64,000 bases of DNA from Dictyobacter formicarum. GTDB taxonomy: Bacteria; Chloroflexota; Ktedonobacteria; Ktedonobacterales; Ktedonobacteraceae. Below are positions 7,092-15,807 of the stretch, one piece after another (position 1 is the first letter of the stretch; every line of letters begins with the position of its first letter). The translations under genes and the position numbers were made by a program. The DNA is taken from contig NZ_BNJJ01000021.1 in NCBI RefSeq assembly GCF_016587435.1, positions 1-64,000 of the forward strand, given 5' to 3'. The notes under the pieces are model-generated. The model made no database searches. It saw only the letters and a program-made list of their open reading frames with translations, and was not told the DNA's origin.

Positions 7092-9275
7092 TTAAACAAG
7101 AATATCCCTCGTGAGGGGAAAGGTCACCGTAAAGGTTGATCCTTTTCCGACGGCGCTATCCACCATGATGGTTCCCCCATGACGCTTGACGATCTCCGCC
7201 ACAATGTACAACCCTATTCCCAGGCCGGGAATGGCTTTCTGCTTCAAGCCGGCGACCCGATAGAAGCGCTCAAAGATTTTGTCACGCAGCTCTCGTGGGA
7301 TACCCAGGCCATAATCGCGAACACGGATCGTGGCCGTCTCTGGGGAGGCGCTCAGGTCAATTTCGACCGTAGCTGCATGGGGAGAATACTTAATGGCATT
7401 GCTGATCAGGTTGGTGAAGACCTGCCCCAACCGGTCTCGATCCCCAAGCAGACTGGCCTGTACCGCGCCACGCACCACAATGGCATGGCTCGGATTGATT
7501 TGCTGCATAGTGTCTGCGATCTCTCGCAGCAATGCGTCCAGGTCCACTTGCTCCTGGACGTACTCGAGCTTGCCTGCCTGGATCTTGGACACATCCAGTA
7601 ACTCTGCGGTCAGACGTTCGAGTTGCTTCACAGGCTCTTCCACCCGCAAAAGATCCGCCGCCGCTTCATGAAGTCCTTGCCTGGCCAGGCGCCTTCTCAC
7701 CAGTTGCGTCTGCATCTTGACCGAGGTGAGCGGCATCCTGAGCTCATGGCTGGCCATATTGATAAAATCATCTTTGCGTTGTTCCAGTGCTTTGCGTGCG
7801 GAATTATCCAGCACAAAGTAGATACTTCGTGCTGGATTGAAGGAGAAGTTGACACCGCCTGTTAACACAGGAAGGCGGCTACCATCTTTACAGAGATACT
7901 CTTTCTCATACGGGGTCATAAATTGATGGATGGCGAGCTCTTGATGCGCTTGCCGGGTAATATCAAAATACTCTGGAGGCGTCAAGCGAACCCCGTTGAT
8001 CCTTCGATGAGACAGATCTTCCTGGCTATAACCAGTCATGCGCAAATAGGTATCATTGGCTTCCACGATCTCTTCACCTTCGGCTATTGCAATCCCGATA
8101 ATACTGGAATCCATCAGGGCGCGAACTTGCTCCTGGCTCTGGCGCAAGGCTTCCTCGATGCGCTTCTGGTCCTCAATGTCGGTACAGGTGCCAAACCACT
8201 TGACGATCTGGCCTGTTTCATCGCGCACTGGCAGGCCTCGTGCCAGGAACCAGCGATACGCTCCGCTTGTGCCATCTTGCAAGCGTTGTTCCACTTCATA
8301 GGGCACACCCATCTGGATGGAGGTCTGCCACGTCTGCCGTACCCGTAGCTGGTCATCAGGATGCACACCAGCCAGCCAGCCATCACCTTCGACCTGTTCG
8401 AGGGTCATCGCCAGATAGGCGATTAAGCGTTGATTATTGTAGATGACCTTCCCATCGGGTCCTGTGATCCAGACAAACTGGGGAATAGCATCAACCAGAG
8501 TACGCAGTTCGTCTTCGATATGCTTGTGTTCAGTAATATCCCCACCTGCACAGATGAGATACTCGACCTGCTGGCTGGCGTCACGATGGGAGGTAATTGT
8601 CAGCACAATGTCCAGATACAAGTCGGTTCGTGGATGGATTCTGGCCTCAAAGCGCACAGTTTCTCCCCGGCTGGCTCGCGCAATGGCTGCGCGCAACCGC
8701 TGTTGAACAGCAGGGTCATAGGACCACGCAGGGAGGTCAGTGAATGGTTTGCCTACCACGTCCTCCCGCCGGAGGTGTGCATCTGCCAGAGGACGCTGAT
8801 TGATGTCCAGGACTATCCCATCGGGACTCAAAATCGTGACTCCATCAGAGAAGCTCTCCAGGAGATCCCGATACATCTGTTCGTTCCAGCTCAAGGCCCT
8901 CTGGAGGTGCGGTGGTTCCAGATATTCATGGAAAAAGAGTGCGAGGCCTTCATCTGTAGGAGAGAGAGAGGCGTGCAGCCAGATGTTGTTGCTGGAAGAC
9001 ACATACTTCACTTCGGTTGGTTCTCGGGTCTTTTTGGTCTTCTGGACAGCCTGGTAGAGCGAGTTGCTCACCAGATGTGGAGCGCAACGCCAGAAGGTGT
9101 TCCCATATAATTCCTCTGGAGGTGCTCCGATGATGGCCTGCGCTCTCGCATTGGCATACACAATAGTCCCGGCGTTATCGATGACAAACAAGGCACCAGG
9201 AAGCGTCCCAAGAATGTTTATGAGTGTCTCATGCGAGAGACAATCGACACGCTCTATTTGCTTTATATGAGCCAT
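7092..9275 (-). CDS. Cytosolic multi-PAS sensor histidine kinase
   Basis: A 727-aa sensor kinase with four consecutive PAS domains at roughly residues 12-60, 130-195, 255-325 and 380-450. They are recognisable from ALFVIDNAGTIVYAN, GVTILSPDGIVLDIN, FVWITGPDGKVIYNN and IGIAIAEGEEIVEAN. A HisKA domain follows, with the phospho-acceptor His in MASHELRMPLTSV, then a complete HATPase domain (N box FTNLISNAIKYSP, G1 RDYGLGIP, F box IFERFYRV, G2 GLGIGLYIV). There is no transmembrane segment, so it probably senses a cytosolic redox, light or small-molecule cue. No response regulator gene is adjacent, making it an orphan kinase. The ATG at 9275 has only a weak AGGGATA upstream. Confidence 0.92.
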   Translation of the reverse strand: MAHIKQIERVDCLSHETLINILGTLPGALFVIDNAGTIVYANARAQAIIGAPPEELYGNTFWRCAPHLVSNSLYQAVQKTKKTREPTEVKYVSSSNNIWLHASLSPTDEGLALFFHEYLEPPHLQRALSWNEQMYRDLLESFSDGVTILSPDGIVLDINQRPLADAHLRREDVVGKPFTDLPAWSYDPAVQQRLRAAIARASRGETVRFEARIHPRTDLYLDIVLTITSHRDASQQVEYLICAGGDITEHKHIEDELRTLVDAIPQFVWITGPDGKVIYNNQRLIAYLAMTLEQVEGDGWLAGVHPDDQLRVRQTWQTSIQMGVPYEVEQRLQDGTSGAYRWFLARGLPVRDETGQIVKWFGTCTDIEDQKRIEEALRQSQEQVRALMDSSIIGIAIAEGEEIVEANDTYLRMTGYSQEDLSHRRINGVRLTPPEYFDITRQAHQELAIHQFMTPYEKEYLCKDGSRLPVLTGGVNFSFNPARSIYFVLDNSARKALEQRKDDFINMASHELRMPLTSVKMQTQLVRRRLARQGLHEAAADLLRVEEPVKQLERLTAELLDVSKIQAGKLEYVQEQVDLDALLREIADTMQQINPSHAIVVRGAVQASLLGDRDRLGQVFTNLISNAIKYSPHAATVEIDLSASPETATIRVRDYGLGIPRELRDKIFERFYRVAGLKQKAIPGLGIGLYIVAEIVKRHGGTIMVDSAVGKGSTFTVTFPLTRDILV

Positions 9276-9465
9276 AGTATGGTAGATATCCCTTTCACAT
9301 GCCCCAATCCCTGGTGGCGAAGATTCTTCCTTGCTCTAACAGACAGAAATACACTGAAATGGTTGATATATGTAAAGAACAAGCAAGCGGTACCATTGTA
9401 TTCCCAGTGAAATCTCTCGTCCGTCTGGAGTCAATGTGGTACGTCGGTGGCATCCCTGGATTCCT

Positions 9466-9532
9466 GTTATAATGCATGGTGCAGAAAATGTGCTGTGCAC
9501 ATTTTCTGCACCATGCATTATAACGGTTTTGA
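9466..9532. repeat. Long hairpin family member 1 with TTTTGAGC
   Basis: A perfect 28-bp inverted repeat (9466-9493 with 9497-9524) with a 3-nt loop, followed after 1 bp by GTTTTGAGC. The stem contains the motif TGCAGAAAATGTG. The same 13-mer recurs in member 3 at 17.2 kb, although the rest of the stem differs. It lies upstream of the 9778 gene and away from any gene end that needs a terminator. There is no T-run, so an ordinary intrinsic terminator is unlikely. Confidence 0.85.
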
Positions 9533-9621
9533 GCTTCGCAGGAGCGTAGTGTGAGGGGCCGAAGGCGCGAACCGCATGACTTTCAGCTTTATAAGCCTTA
9601 CCTCGAGTAAAAAATGATAAA

Positions 9622-9650
9622 TTACAATTTTATTTATTTTATGTTATAGT
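9622..9650 (+). promoter_or_regulatory. Predicted promoter for the 9778-11462 gene pair
   Basis: TTACAA (9622-9627), a 17-bp AT-rich spacer, and TATAGT (9645-9650) give a reasonable sigma-70 promoter. It lies about 120 bp before the ATG of the zinc-ribbon protein. The surrounding 40 bp are strongly AT-rich compared with flanking sequence, as expected for a promoter. Confidence 0.5.
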
Positions 9651-9777
9651 AATAATTAAGTTCTCAGATCACAATGTCAAGCATGTCAACTCATCGACTA
9701 CTGGTTTAAACAAGGAGCTCACTATCTCTCGTAGGCAAAGGTGCGTTCAAATATTCTAACCCAAAGGAGTTGCTCCT

Positions 9778-10425
9778 ATGGATATTAGAAAACCAGTAAG
9801 CTTTGCTGCACAAGTAGCTCATGGAGATCTTGATCTGCCCGATCCCCAAAAAATGGACATAACTACCTCATATGATACTTTCAAGGCCACAATAAAAAAG
9901 AAGGCAGGCCTTTCCAGCGAGGTAATCAAAGCGCTAGAAGGCTTTGAAACTGAGCCAGGCTCCGTTGAGAAGCAGGAAACCTTCTGGAGGATAGTAACAG
10001 AAACCAATTTAGCTCACGATGCAGAGATCCAGCATGCCTATAGCAACGTCTGGGAGATTGTTAATCGAAATGTTAAACGCTCAACAAGAAGTTCTAAACG
10101 TGCAGCAAAAAAAGATTTTAGACAAACTAAAACAAAAAGAAGATCTTCAAATGCACCAGGAGCAAGAGGCGATTTTGACCACCAGGGTGAGTCGCCAGGA
10201 GGCCATACCCCCTCAACCAGGGCGTGCGCGGCGTGCGGCTGTAAACCCCCAACTGGGGCGCACACGACGTCAGCCAGCTATGAACGCCTGGGTGGGAATC
10301 ACGGCTATATCCCTCCAGTAAAATATCACTGTCCTAAAGGCGATTTCAACACATCATTCTATTCTATCGAATTCGCCCAGGGAGCAAGATGCCCTCATGA
10401 TGGAACTCCGCTAGTTCCGGATTAG
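9778..10425 (+). CDS. Hypothetical protein with C-terminal zinc ribbon; possibly double-frameshifted
   Basis: The 215-aa reading has a globular N-terminal part (about residues 1-95). The C-terminus carries Cys pairs (YHCPKGDF ... ARCPHDGTPLVP) that resemble a zinc ribbon. The middle (about 97-170) is low-complexity and unconvincing. The +1 frame there encodes a coiled-coil-like stretch (LIEMLNAQQEVLNVQQKK, then LKQKEDLQMHQEQEAIL) that stays open from 10019 to 10321. Two frameshifts, near 10065 and near 10295, would join N-terminus, coil and zinc ribbon into one more natural protein. An AAAGGAGTTGCTCCT site precedes the ATG. It is followed 83 bp later by a membrane protein gene on the same strand, so they probably act together. 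Function unknown. Confidence 0.6.
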   Translation: MDIRKPVSFAAQVAHGDLDLPDPQKMDITTSYDTFKATIKKKAGLSSEVIKALEGFETEPGSVEKQETFWRIVTETNLAHDAEIQHAYSNVWEIVNRNVKRSTRSSKRAAKKDFRQTKTKRRSSNAPGARGDFDHQGESPGGHTPSTRACAACGCKPPTGAHTTSASYERLGGNHGYIPPVKYHCPKGDFNTSFYSIEFAQGARCPHDGTPLVPD

Positions 10426-10508
10426 ATAGCCCGGAGCCTTTTGCGTGGCACCAGGCCCAGATAAGGGAAAAAGATTGGTGTCAATCACAAACCAGGGAGA
10501 TCACAAGC

Positions 10509-11462
10509 ATGCCTACAAAAATTGCAGAGAGCCTGGGTAGCAAACTAGCCGACCAATGGGTCGTAACTCTTCTGACACCAGCTTTTGTATTCTGGGGAGG
10601 TGGACTTCTGGCCTGGGCCTGGAGGTTTGGCTGGGGCCCCCTAGAAAAATGGTTCACTTCCCTTACACCTACCGTTCAGATAGTTGTGTCCATTGGTGCC
10701 TTGTTAGCTGTTGTCATCTCCTCAGCGGTAGTAAAGCGCTTTGATTTTCTTATGCTTCGTCTACTCGAAGGATACTGGCCGCGTTGGCCAGGAATAGAGA
10801 AGCTACGTGGACGCCTCATTGACAGGAAGGCAGATCAATGTGATCAGAAAGAAGAGCAACGGAATAAGCTCTATCAGAAAGGATGGGATAATTTATCACG
10901 AGAGGAGCGCGAGGAATATATAGATCTTGAGAATTATTTACAATATATACCTGGTCGTACTATGCTCCTTCCAACGCAGCTCGGCAATACTTTGCGCAAA
11001 GCAGAGAGTCATGCTGATAGATATGGTTTAGACACTATCGTCTGCTGGCCCCATCTCTGGCTGTTGATGCCAGACCAGGCGAGGCAAGATCTCACAGAAG
11101 CACGAGCTTCTCTTGATACTGCAGTCCGCCTTTTTACATGGAGTATTCTATTTCTCCTATGGATCGGCCTGGCCTGGTGGATTCTCCCTATAAGCTTCAT
11201 TGTCGCGTTCTATGCTTACCGTTGGTCCCTCCTCAACGCTAAGTCCTATAGTGATCTGCTGATGGCAAGCATTGATCTTTATAGGGATAAACTGTACGAA
11301 GCTTTATGCTGGCCTCTGCCTACTGACCCGGCTGATGAAAAGAAAAAAGGACAGGTACTCACCAGCTATATCTTGAGAGGTTCGGAACAGTCCCTTCCCC
11401 GCTTTGTTCGGAACAACTCTCATGCAAATCCTAAAAAAAAGATAGTGAGCGCATCCTTTTAG
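10509..11462 (+). CDS. Membrane protein of unknown function
   Basis: A 317-aa protein with about four membrane segments. One is near residues 18-36 (LLTPAFVFWGGGLLAWAW), one near 56-78, and a close pair near 212-245 (TWSILFLLWIGLAWW ... ISFIVAFYAYRW). Between them lies a charged cytoplasmic region of about 130 residues. It contains PGRTMLLPTQLGNTLRKAE and RYGLDTIVCWPHLWLLMP, a pattern I associate with a conserved but uncharacterised bacterial membrane family (roughly LPT.LGN.LRAAE...RYGLD). The start has GGGAG upstream. It probably forms an operon with the preceding zinc-ribbon gene. No enzymatic motif is visible. Confidence 0.7.
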   Translation: MPTKIAESLGSKLADQWVVTLLTPAFVFWGGGLLAWAWRFGWGPLEKWFTSLTPTVQIVVSIGALLAVVISSAVVKRFDFLMLRLLEGYWPRWPGIEKLRGRLIDRKADQCDQKEEQRNKLYQKGWDNLSREEREEYIDLENYLQYIPGRTMLLPTQLGNTLRKAESHADRYGLDTIVCWPHLWLLMPDQARQDLTEARASLDTAVRLFTWSILFLLWIGLAWWILPISFIVAFYAYRWSLLNAKSYSDLLMASIDLYRDKLYEALCWPLPTDPADEKKKGQVLTSYILRGSEQSLPRFVRNNSHANPKKKIVSASF

Positions 11463-11560
11463 AAAATGATCACCATCGGTAAGTCTGCTTTGAGTGTTTG
11501 TGAGCATATGATATGCAGTCCAGGATGAGGCAATCCTTTGTAGCTGGTCAGCAGCTGGCT

Positions 11561-11836
11561 TTAAGATGTCAGGGTGCGCAGAAGATAGGTTGTGAACTCA
11601 CGGTGCTGCGCCTCGTCAAGCAGGCACATGTCCTTCATCAGCGTCAACAGGGTCATGATCTGGCCAGCAATCAGCGCGTCGGTGACCACCATGCGTACAT
11701 TTTCATCTTTGATGTCGAGAGTAGCATCGCTTGCGGTGGTACGATGAAGAAGCATATGATTGATTGATGACTGGAAATCGCTAGAAAGCCTGTCCCGTAA
11801 ATCATCTATAGCTTGTTGAAAAGTTTTGTCCTGCAT
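11561..11836 (-). CDS. Small hypothetical protein, 91 aa
   Basis: I do not recognise this protein. It appears all-helical: MQDKTFQQAIDDLRDRL, then a polar stretch, then MVVTDALIAGQIMTLLTLMKDM, which is hydrophobic but interrupted by polar residues, so probably a helix bundle rather than a membrane span. The ATG at 11836 is supported by GGAGGAAGATTA immediately upstream. A longer reading frame to 11857 lacks a ribosome site. It converges with the membrane protein gene and stands alone. Confidence 0.65.
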   Translation of the reverse strand: MQDKTFQQAIDDLRDRLSSDFQSSINHMLLHRTTASDATLDIKDENVRMVVTDALIAGQIMTLLTLMKDMCLLDEAQHREFTTYLLRTLTS

Positions 11837-11857
11837 TAATCTTCCTCCAGATCGCAT

Positions 11858-12628
11858 TTGGATATATATATAATGCTATCAATCTCTCCAGTAACAATGT
11901 ATTTAAAATGCAGTAACGAGAAGCCAGGTCGGCAACCTTGTCTGGTAAAGCAAAAGGTCTGCCTGTCAGCGATCTTCCCGGAAGCTACTCAAAAGCTGCA
12001 TTCCCTTGTACATATCGATACCGTAACTAACAAGGAAGGAATCGTGGGCAGAATCAATACTTCTGAATATTATAGCAAGTATAGGTGCGGGCAATTCATC
12101 AAGCTCACGGCCTTATATTGGCGCGATACTCAGGCCCGAGGGTCCCTTTCTTTTGTTCTCATTAATGAAGCAAGCTAGCAAAAATTGGCTATTTGATGCG
12201 TGCTTTGATATTCATGCCACTCATTCCATAATGGGAAATTTATATGTTTCAGATGCTTCAGCCTTCGCCAACGGGTACTTTTGGAACAAACATTGTCAGC
12301 AACTGATAAAGCTGACCTCGATTATATTTAAAAAGCCATCTAGAAGCCGATAAAGAGAATAATAGCGCAAAAGATCGCAATGATTCAATCATCCCACAAG
12401 ATATCGATATGCCTGCCAAAATGTAATAACATTGCTAAGTAATCACGTCGTATAGCGATATTATTCAATGACAAAATCGAAAGATATGGCTTTTTCGTGC
12501 ACTTTATAATGACGACGAGTGTACAAATAGAAGCTTCCTTTTACGCATATAAATGTACACTCAACAAGCGAAGGCAATCAAAGAGATTGTCAAAATAGAG
12601 AAAAACGATATTGAAAGGAAATTTTTTC
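11858..12628. other. AT-rich intergenic region, no convincing gene
   Basis: About 770 bp without a supported gene. Short open frames exist (for example 11858-12178 and 12153-12353 on the plus strand) but have no ribosome sites and unnatural composition. Near 12440-12600 the sequence is strongly AT-rich and probably holds the promoter of the repeat-protein gene that starts at 12629. I could not pick a unique -35/-10 pair. Confidence 0.5.
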
Positions 12629-13330
12629 ATGGCTGTACGTGAAGCAATTCGTGAGCAAGCTGGCAAAGAGACTGGCATAGAAGGCATGCCACTTATATTA
12701 GCTGCCCTGATGTCTCGCCGCGAGGAGCGCGAAGAGGGTGAGGGCATCCAGCATCCACTGCTGTTAGCAACCTTGCTGGCTCGTCGCAAGGAAGGTGAAG
12801 AGGTTGAAGGCATCCAGCAGCCATTGCTGCTGGCAGCTCTGATGGCTCGTCGCAAGGAAGGTGAAGAGGTTGAAGGCATCCAGCATCCATTGCTGTTAGC
12901 AACCTTGTTAGCCCGCCGCGGCGAACGCGAAGAGGGATTTGGCATCAACCCAATCGTGCTGGCAGCTCTAATGGCCCGTCGCCGCGAGCGCGAAGATGGA
13001 GAAGGCATCAACCCAATCATGCTGGCAGCTCTGATGGCTCGTCGCAAGGAAGGTGAAGAGGTTGAAGGCATCCAGCAGCCATTGTTGCTGGCAGCTCTGA
13101 TGGCTCGCCGCCGAGAGACCAGAGGTGGTGGCATCAGCCCCGTCGTACTGGCAGCCTTGATGGCCCGCCGTGGTGAGCAGGAGAAGGGCGAAGAGGGAAT
13201 GGGCATCAGCCCTGTCGTACTGGCGACCCTGCTGTCTCGTCGCGAGGAGCGCGAGGAAGAGGGCATCAGCCCCGTCATGCTGGCAGCCTTGATGGCCCGC
13301 CGTGGTGAGCAGGAGAAGCAGACCGTATAG
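12629..13330 (+). CDS. Protein built of ten 20-24-residue amphipathic repeats
   Basis: After an 18-residue leader (MAVREAIREQ...), the 233-aa protein is ten tandem repeats. The consensus is P-(L/I/V)-(L/V/M)-L-A-(A/T)-L-(M/L)-(A/S)-R-R, then a Glu/Arg/Lys/Gly linker ending GI(Q/N/S). Each unit is 20-24 residues: a short hydrophobic helix (PLLLAALMARR) and a charged spacer. No catalytic residues, cysteines, signal or classical membrane segments are present. The start at 12629 is chosen for AAAGGAA 9-15 nt upstream, over a TTG at 12611. Copies differ at synonymous sites, and units 2, 3 and 6 share the EGEEVEGIQ linker, which suggests duplication by recombination. I know of no family with this repeat; a scaffold, oligomer-forming or membrane-surface role is only a guess. 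Confidence 0.8.
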   Translation: MAVREAIREQAGKETGIEGMPLILAALMSRREEREEGEGIQHPLLLATLLARRKEGEEVEGIQQPLLLAALMARRKEGEEVEGIQHPLLLATLLARRGEREEGFGINPIVLAALMARRREREDGEGINPIMLAALMARRKEGEEVEGIQQPLLLAALMARRRETRGGGISPVVLAALMARRGEQEKGEEGMGISPVVLATLLSRREEREEEGISPVMLAALMARRGEQEKQTV

Positions 13331-13377
13331 TGCTGCGCGCCAGCCGAGGGCGCGACGCCCCAATCTCTTTCGTATGG

Positions 13378-13440
13378 TATTTTGCAACACATGCACTGCG
13401 GTGCATGTGTTGCAAAATATATCCATAATTCGTTTTGAGC
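13378..13440. repeat. Long hairpin family member 2 with TTTTGAGC
   Basis: A perfect 19-bp stem (13378-13396 with 13401-13419) and a TGCG loop are followed 13 bp later by TTTTGAGC at 13433-13440. A further similar tract follows, with CGAAAGCGCAT and then TCTGACACA. It lies 47 bp after the repeat-protein gene. The downstream tract aligns with that of member 4 at 17.4 kb, showing homology that extends beyond the hairpin. Confidence 0.85.
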
Positions 13441-13527
13441 ACCATAGATACGAAAGCGCATACAGAGAACTGGCGAAAGAACATGGAAGTCTGACACATT
13501 CAAAGAAGATGAAAGGGAAGCATTATC

Positions 13528-13905
13528 GTGAAAACTAATCCCGGGCAATCGGCCGATCAGAGTGCCGTAGATCCGATAGTCGAAGCACTTATCAAAGAGC
13601 TGATTGGAAGCACCTCCTATCAAAAGTCTTCATCGCGCAGCGAAGATAAAATCACGGCGGCCCTGGTGGATGCATATATGGCCTTACTTAAACCTTCGGA
13701 ACAAGCAAAGACGCCGACAGCATCCCTGGAAACAGTCATACTTGCAGAGGCACTGGCTCCAGTGCTTGCAGAAGCGCTCGCCCCGATCCTGGCGGAAGAG
13801 CTCGCCCCTGCACTTGTGAAGGCCCTTTCTCAGATGCCAGACATCCTGCAAGGCAAACAGGAAGCAGCCCCTAAAAAAGGTTCCGGCAAACAAGATGTAG
13901 ATTAA
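13528..13905 (+). CDS. Small protein with Ala-Leu-Ala-Pro repeats
   Basis: A 125-aa hypothetical protein with a GTG start at 13528 and AAAGGGAAG upstream. Residues 1-65 are helical and polar. Residues about 75-107 carry four copies of a nonapeptide-like unit (LAEALAPVL, LAEALAPIL, LAEELAPAL, LVKALSQM). The C-terminus is Lys-rich (APKKGSGKQDVD). The short hydrophobic-helix repeats echo the style of the repeat protein 200 bp upstream, so the two may work together. A hairpin of the TTTTGAGC family separates them. Function unknown. Confidence 0.65.
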   Translation: MKTNPGQSADQSAVDPIVEALIKELIGSTSYQKSSSRSEDKITAALVDAYMALLKPSEQAKTPTASLETVILAEALAPVLAEALAPILAEELAPALVKALSQMPDILQGKQEAAPKKGSGKQDVD

Positions 13906-13906
13906 C

Positions 13907-13937
13907 AAGAATAAGGAACCGTAGGTTCCTTATTCTT
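13907..13937. terminator. Bidirectional terminator hairpin
   Basis: A perfect 14-bp stem (13907-13920 with 13924-13937) and a 3-nt GTA loop start two bases after the stop codon of the 13528 gene and lie between convergent genes. The arms (AAGAATAAGGAACC and its complement) end in TTCTT on each strand, so it could act in both directions. Confidence 0.75.
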
Positions 13938-13993
13938 CGCGCAGCGCACGAGAGCTCATACCGAAATCAATTGAGTTACAGCTCTGAGATCGA

Positions 13994-14545
13994 TTATTTG
14001 AGATCGAACAGGGGACAACGTTGCCGGAAATCTTCGACGAGCTCTCCTACTTTTAGGATAGGTCTATGCAGCATAGACGGCGTTGAGACGTTGAGGGTTA
14101 AAATTTTGCTGTTGATACGTCGCAGGGCCTCGTCGTATTCGTTGGCGGCCTTCTCTACAGCGGCGTTGAATCTACGCTTCTCGCTTTCAAAAGGTGCAAG
14201 CTTGCGGCTGGTCAAGCGCTGATGCTGTGAAATCAGGTATTGAACTTTCTTTGAGGCGCGTTCCAGGTCAGCATCGATCTGTTTCTGCAATTCGATCTCA
14301 AAGGGCACATAACCATTATTCTTCAGCAGCCCATAGGCCATGCTGTTATCATCTTTGGGAGACGAATCCAGTTGGAGCGGCTTACCTATTCCCTGTAAAT
14401 TATCAAAGTCCCCCCGCTCCTGCGCCTGGCGGATCAACTCCTCCACATAGTCCCCCATGCGCCGTCCACGATACGTTGAGAGTTGCTGTTCCTCAGTATC
14501 TACTGCAGGCTTCTCTGCTTTCTTTCGCCAATCGACAAATTTCAT
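13994..14545 (-). CDS. DUF1992 (DnaJ-subfamily-C-28-like) domain protein
   Basis: A 183-aa protein with the DUF1992 core: MGDYVEELIRQAQERGDFDNL, then GIGKPLQLDSSP and NNGYVPFEIELQKQID. This matches the conserved domain found in bacterial YhdN-like proteins and in human DNAJC28. Molecular function is not established for the family; no J domain is present here. The ATG at 14545 has GAGAG six bases upstream. An ATG at 14560 is possible but its AAGGA directly abuts the codon. It is followed by larC on the same strand, 36 bp apart; a shared transcript is likely but no functional link is evident. Confidence 0.85.
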   Translation of the reverse strand: MKFVDWRKKAEKPAVDTEEQQLSTYRGRRMGDYVEELIRQAQERGDFDNLQGIGKPLQLDSSPKDDNSMAYGLLKNNGYVPFEIELQKQIDADLERASKKVQYLISQHQRLTSRKLAPFESEKRRFNAAVEKAANEYDEALRRINSKILTLNVSTPSMLHRPILKVGELVEDFRQRCPLFDLK

Positions 14546-14580
14546 CTGGCACTCTCGCATTCCTTATATAGCTACGTCTT

Positions 14581-15807
14581 CTATATAGCTACGTCTTCGT
14601 TCCTTTCTTTTCTATCTATTATAGCGTTTTTGATTGCAGTACGAGCAACCTCATAGGCAGCAGCTAACGGAATATCATGTGCTTTCGCCAGGCGCTGGCA
14701 CTCCTCATACTCGGGCGAGGCATGAATCAGCTGGTCGCCCAGGCGCTTCACCTTGACCAGCATCGCGCCCAGTTCAGTCTCGATGCGCACCTGCTCACGC
14801 TGGGCCTTGAGACGACGAATGTGCTGTATCCGGACGCCGAGCGTCGTCGTTTCACGCAGCAAGAGCAAGGCCAGCTGCTCACCAAGCTCAAGCGGACAAA
14901 TAACGGTCAGCAGAGTGGCCGGACGATTCTTCTTCATCTGGATAGGGGTATAGGTCACATCCAACGCCCCAACAGCGAAGAGCCGCTCCATCAGGCCCCC
15001 CAGCAGCTCGCCGGTCATGGTATCGAAATGCGTTTCAATCACAGCCACCCAATCGGTATCCGCAACCTGCTCTGGTGCGGCCACACCAGGGGCCGTCCCG
15101 GCTATCTGCAACGACCGGCCAAGACATAAACGCAGCGCTCCGGGCCAATCGTGGTCAGTCGCGCCCAGACCATAGGCGGTCCGCTCGATAGACATGGGAG
15201 GAGGATCGAAGCGGGCGCAGGTCGCTAGCAGGGCTGCTGCCACCGGCGTAACCAGCTCGCCAGGCAAGAAGCCGGGTTGCCAGATAACGGGATGGTGACG
15301 CAGAATTTCCAACGTCACAGGCGAGAGGACAGGCACAAAGTGATGCCCCCTCTCCACAACGCCGCTGGTGAGCGGTAAAGAAGAGGCAAACACGCCACCA
15401 GGAGCCAGTTCATGCAGGCCCGCCAGTACGGCTAGTATCTCACAGAGTGTGGAAGGGGGCACGCGTATGGCCTCGATAGGGGTTGTAGAGACAGCTGCTT
15501 CAGCCTCAACCAGGCAGCGCAAACAGGCCAGTGCGGGCTCGCGCAGCCGACCAGGTTGTAAGCGGGCCTCCCACTCAGCCAGAGAATACAGCGCCCCACT
15601 ATCCCCAGCAGCCACTATTGAGAAACGGGTACCGTGAAGTCCCTGTCGTTGTGCCCTGGACGACTCGATCTGGTAAGTTCCGGGCGCAGCAGCCAGCGCC
15701 AGGGCGCTCTGCACACTGGCCATAGCGAGGCCAGCATCCAGCAAGGCACTCAGCAAGAGATCGCCACTCACCCCCATTGAGCAATCAATATAAGCAATCG
15801 TATCCAT
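14581..15807 (-). CDS. larC: Nickel-pincer cofactor nickel insertase LarC
   Basis: A LarC family protein, 408 aa, the CTP-dependent enzyme that inserts nickel into the pyridinium bis-thiocarboxylate pincer cofactor of lactate racemase and related LarA enzymes. The diagnostic N-terminus IAYIDCSMGVSGDLLLSALLDAG and the motifs VPPSTLCEILAVLAG, ERTAYGLGATDHDWP and QMKKNRPATLLTVICP are seen. In several bacteria larC is split by a programmed frameshift; here the frame is continuous. larA, larB and larE are not in the window, so this copy is an orphan or the pathway is dispersed. The ATG at 15807 fits the normal family start. Confidence 0.93.
   Translation of the reverse strand: MDTIAYIDCSMGVSGDLLLSALLDAGLAMASVQSALALAAAPGTYQIESSRAQRQGLHGTRFSIVAAGDSGALYSLAEWEARLQPGRLREPALACLRCLVEAEAAVSTTPIEAIRVPPSTLCEILAVLAGLHELAPGGVFASSLPLTSGVVERGHHFVPVLSPVTLEILRHHPVIWQPGFLPGELVTPVAAALLATCARFDPPPMSIERTAYGLGATDHDWPGALRLCLGRSLQIAGTAPGVAAPEQVADTDWVAVIETHFDTMTGELLGGLMERLFAVGALDVTYTPIQMKKNRPATLLTVICPLELGEQLALLLLRETTTLGVRIQHIRRLKAQREQVRIETELGAMLVKVKRLGDQLIHASPEYEECQRLAKAHDIPLAAAYEVARTAIKNAIIDRKERNEDVAI

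Noticed and set aside
11858..12178. 106-codon plus-strand frame in the intergenic region
   Set aside because: Starts at a TTG without a ribosome site, and the composition is not protein-like.
12541..13623. A 360-codon open frame on the minus strand across the repeat gene
   Set aside because: It is the antisense of the ten-repeat gene, kept open by the repeat's codon bias. The plus frame has the ribosome site, the clear repeat pattern and synonymous variation.
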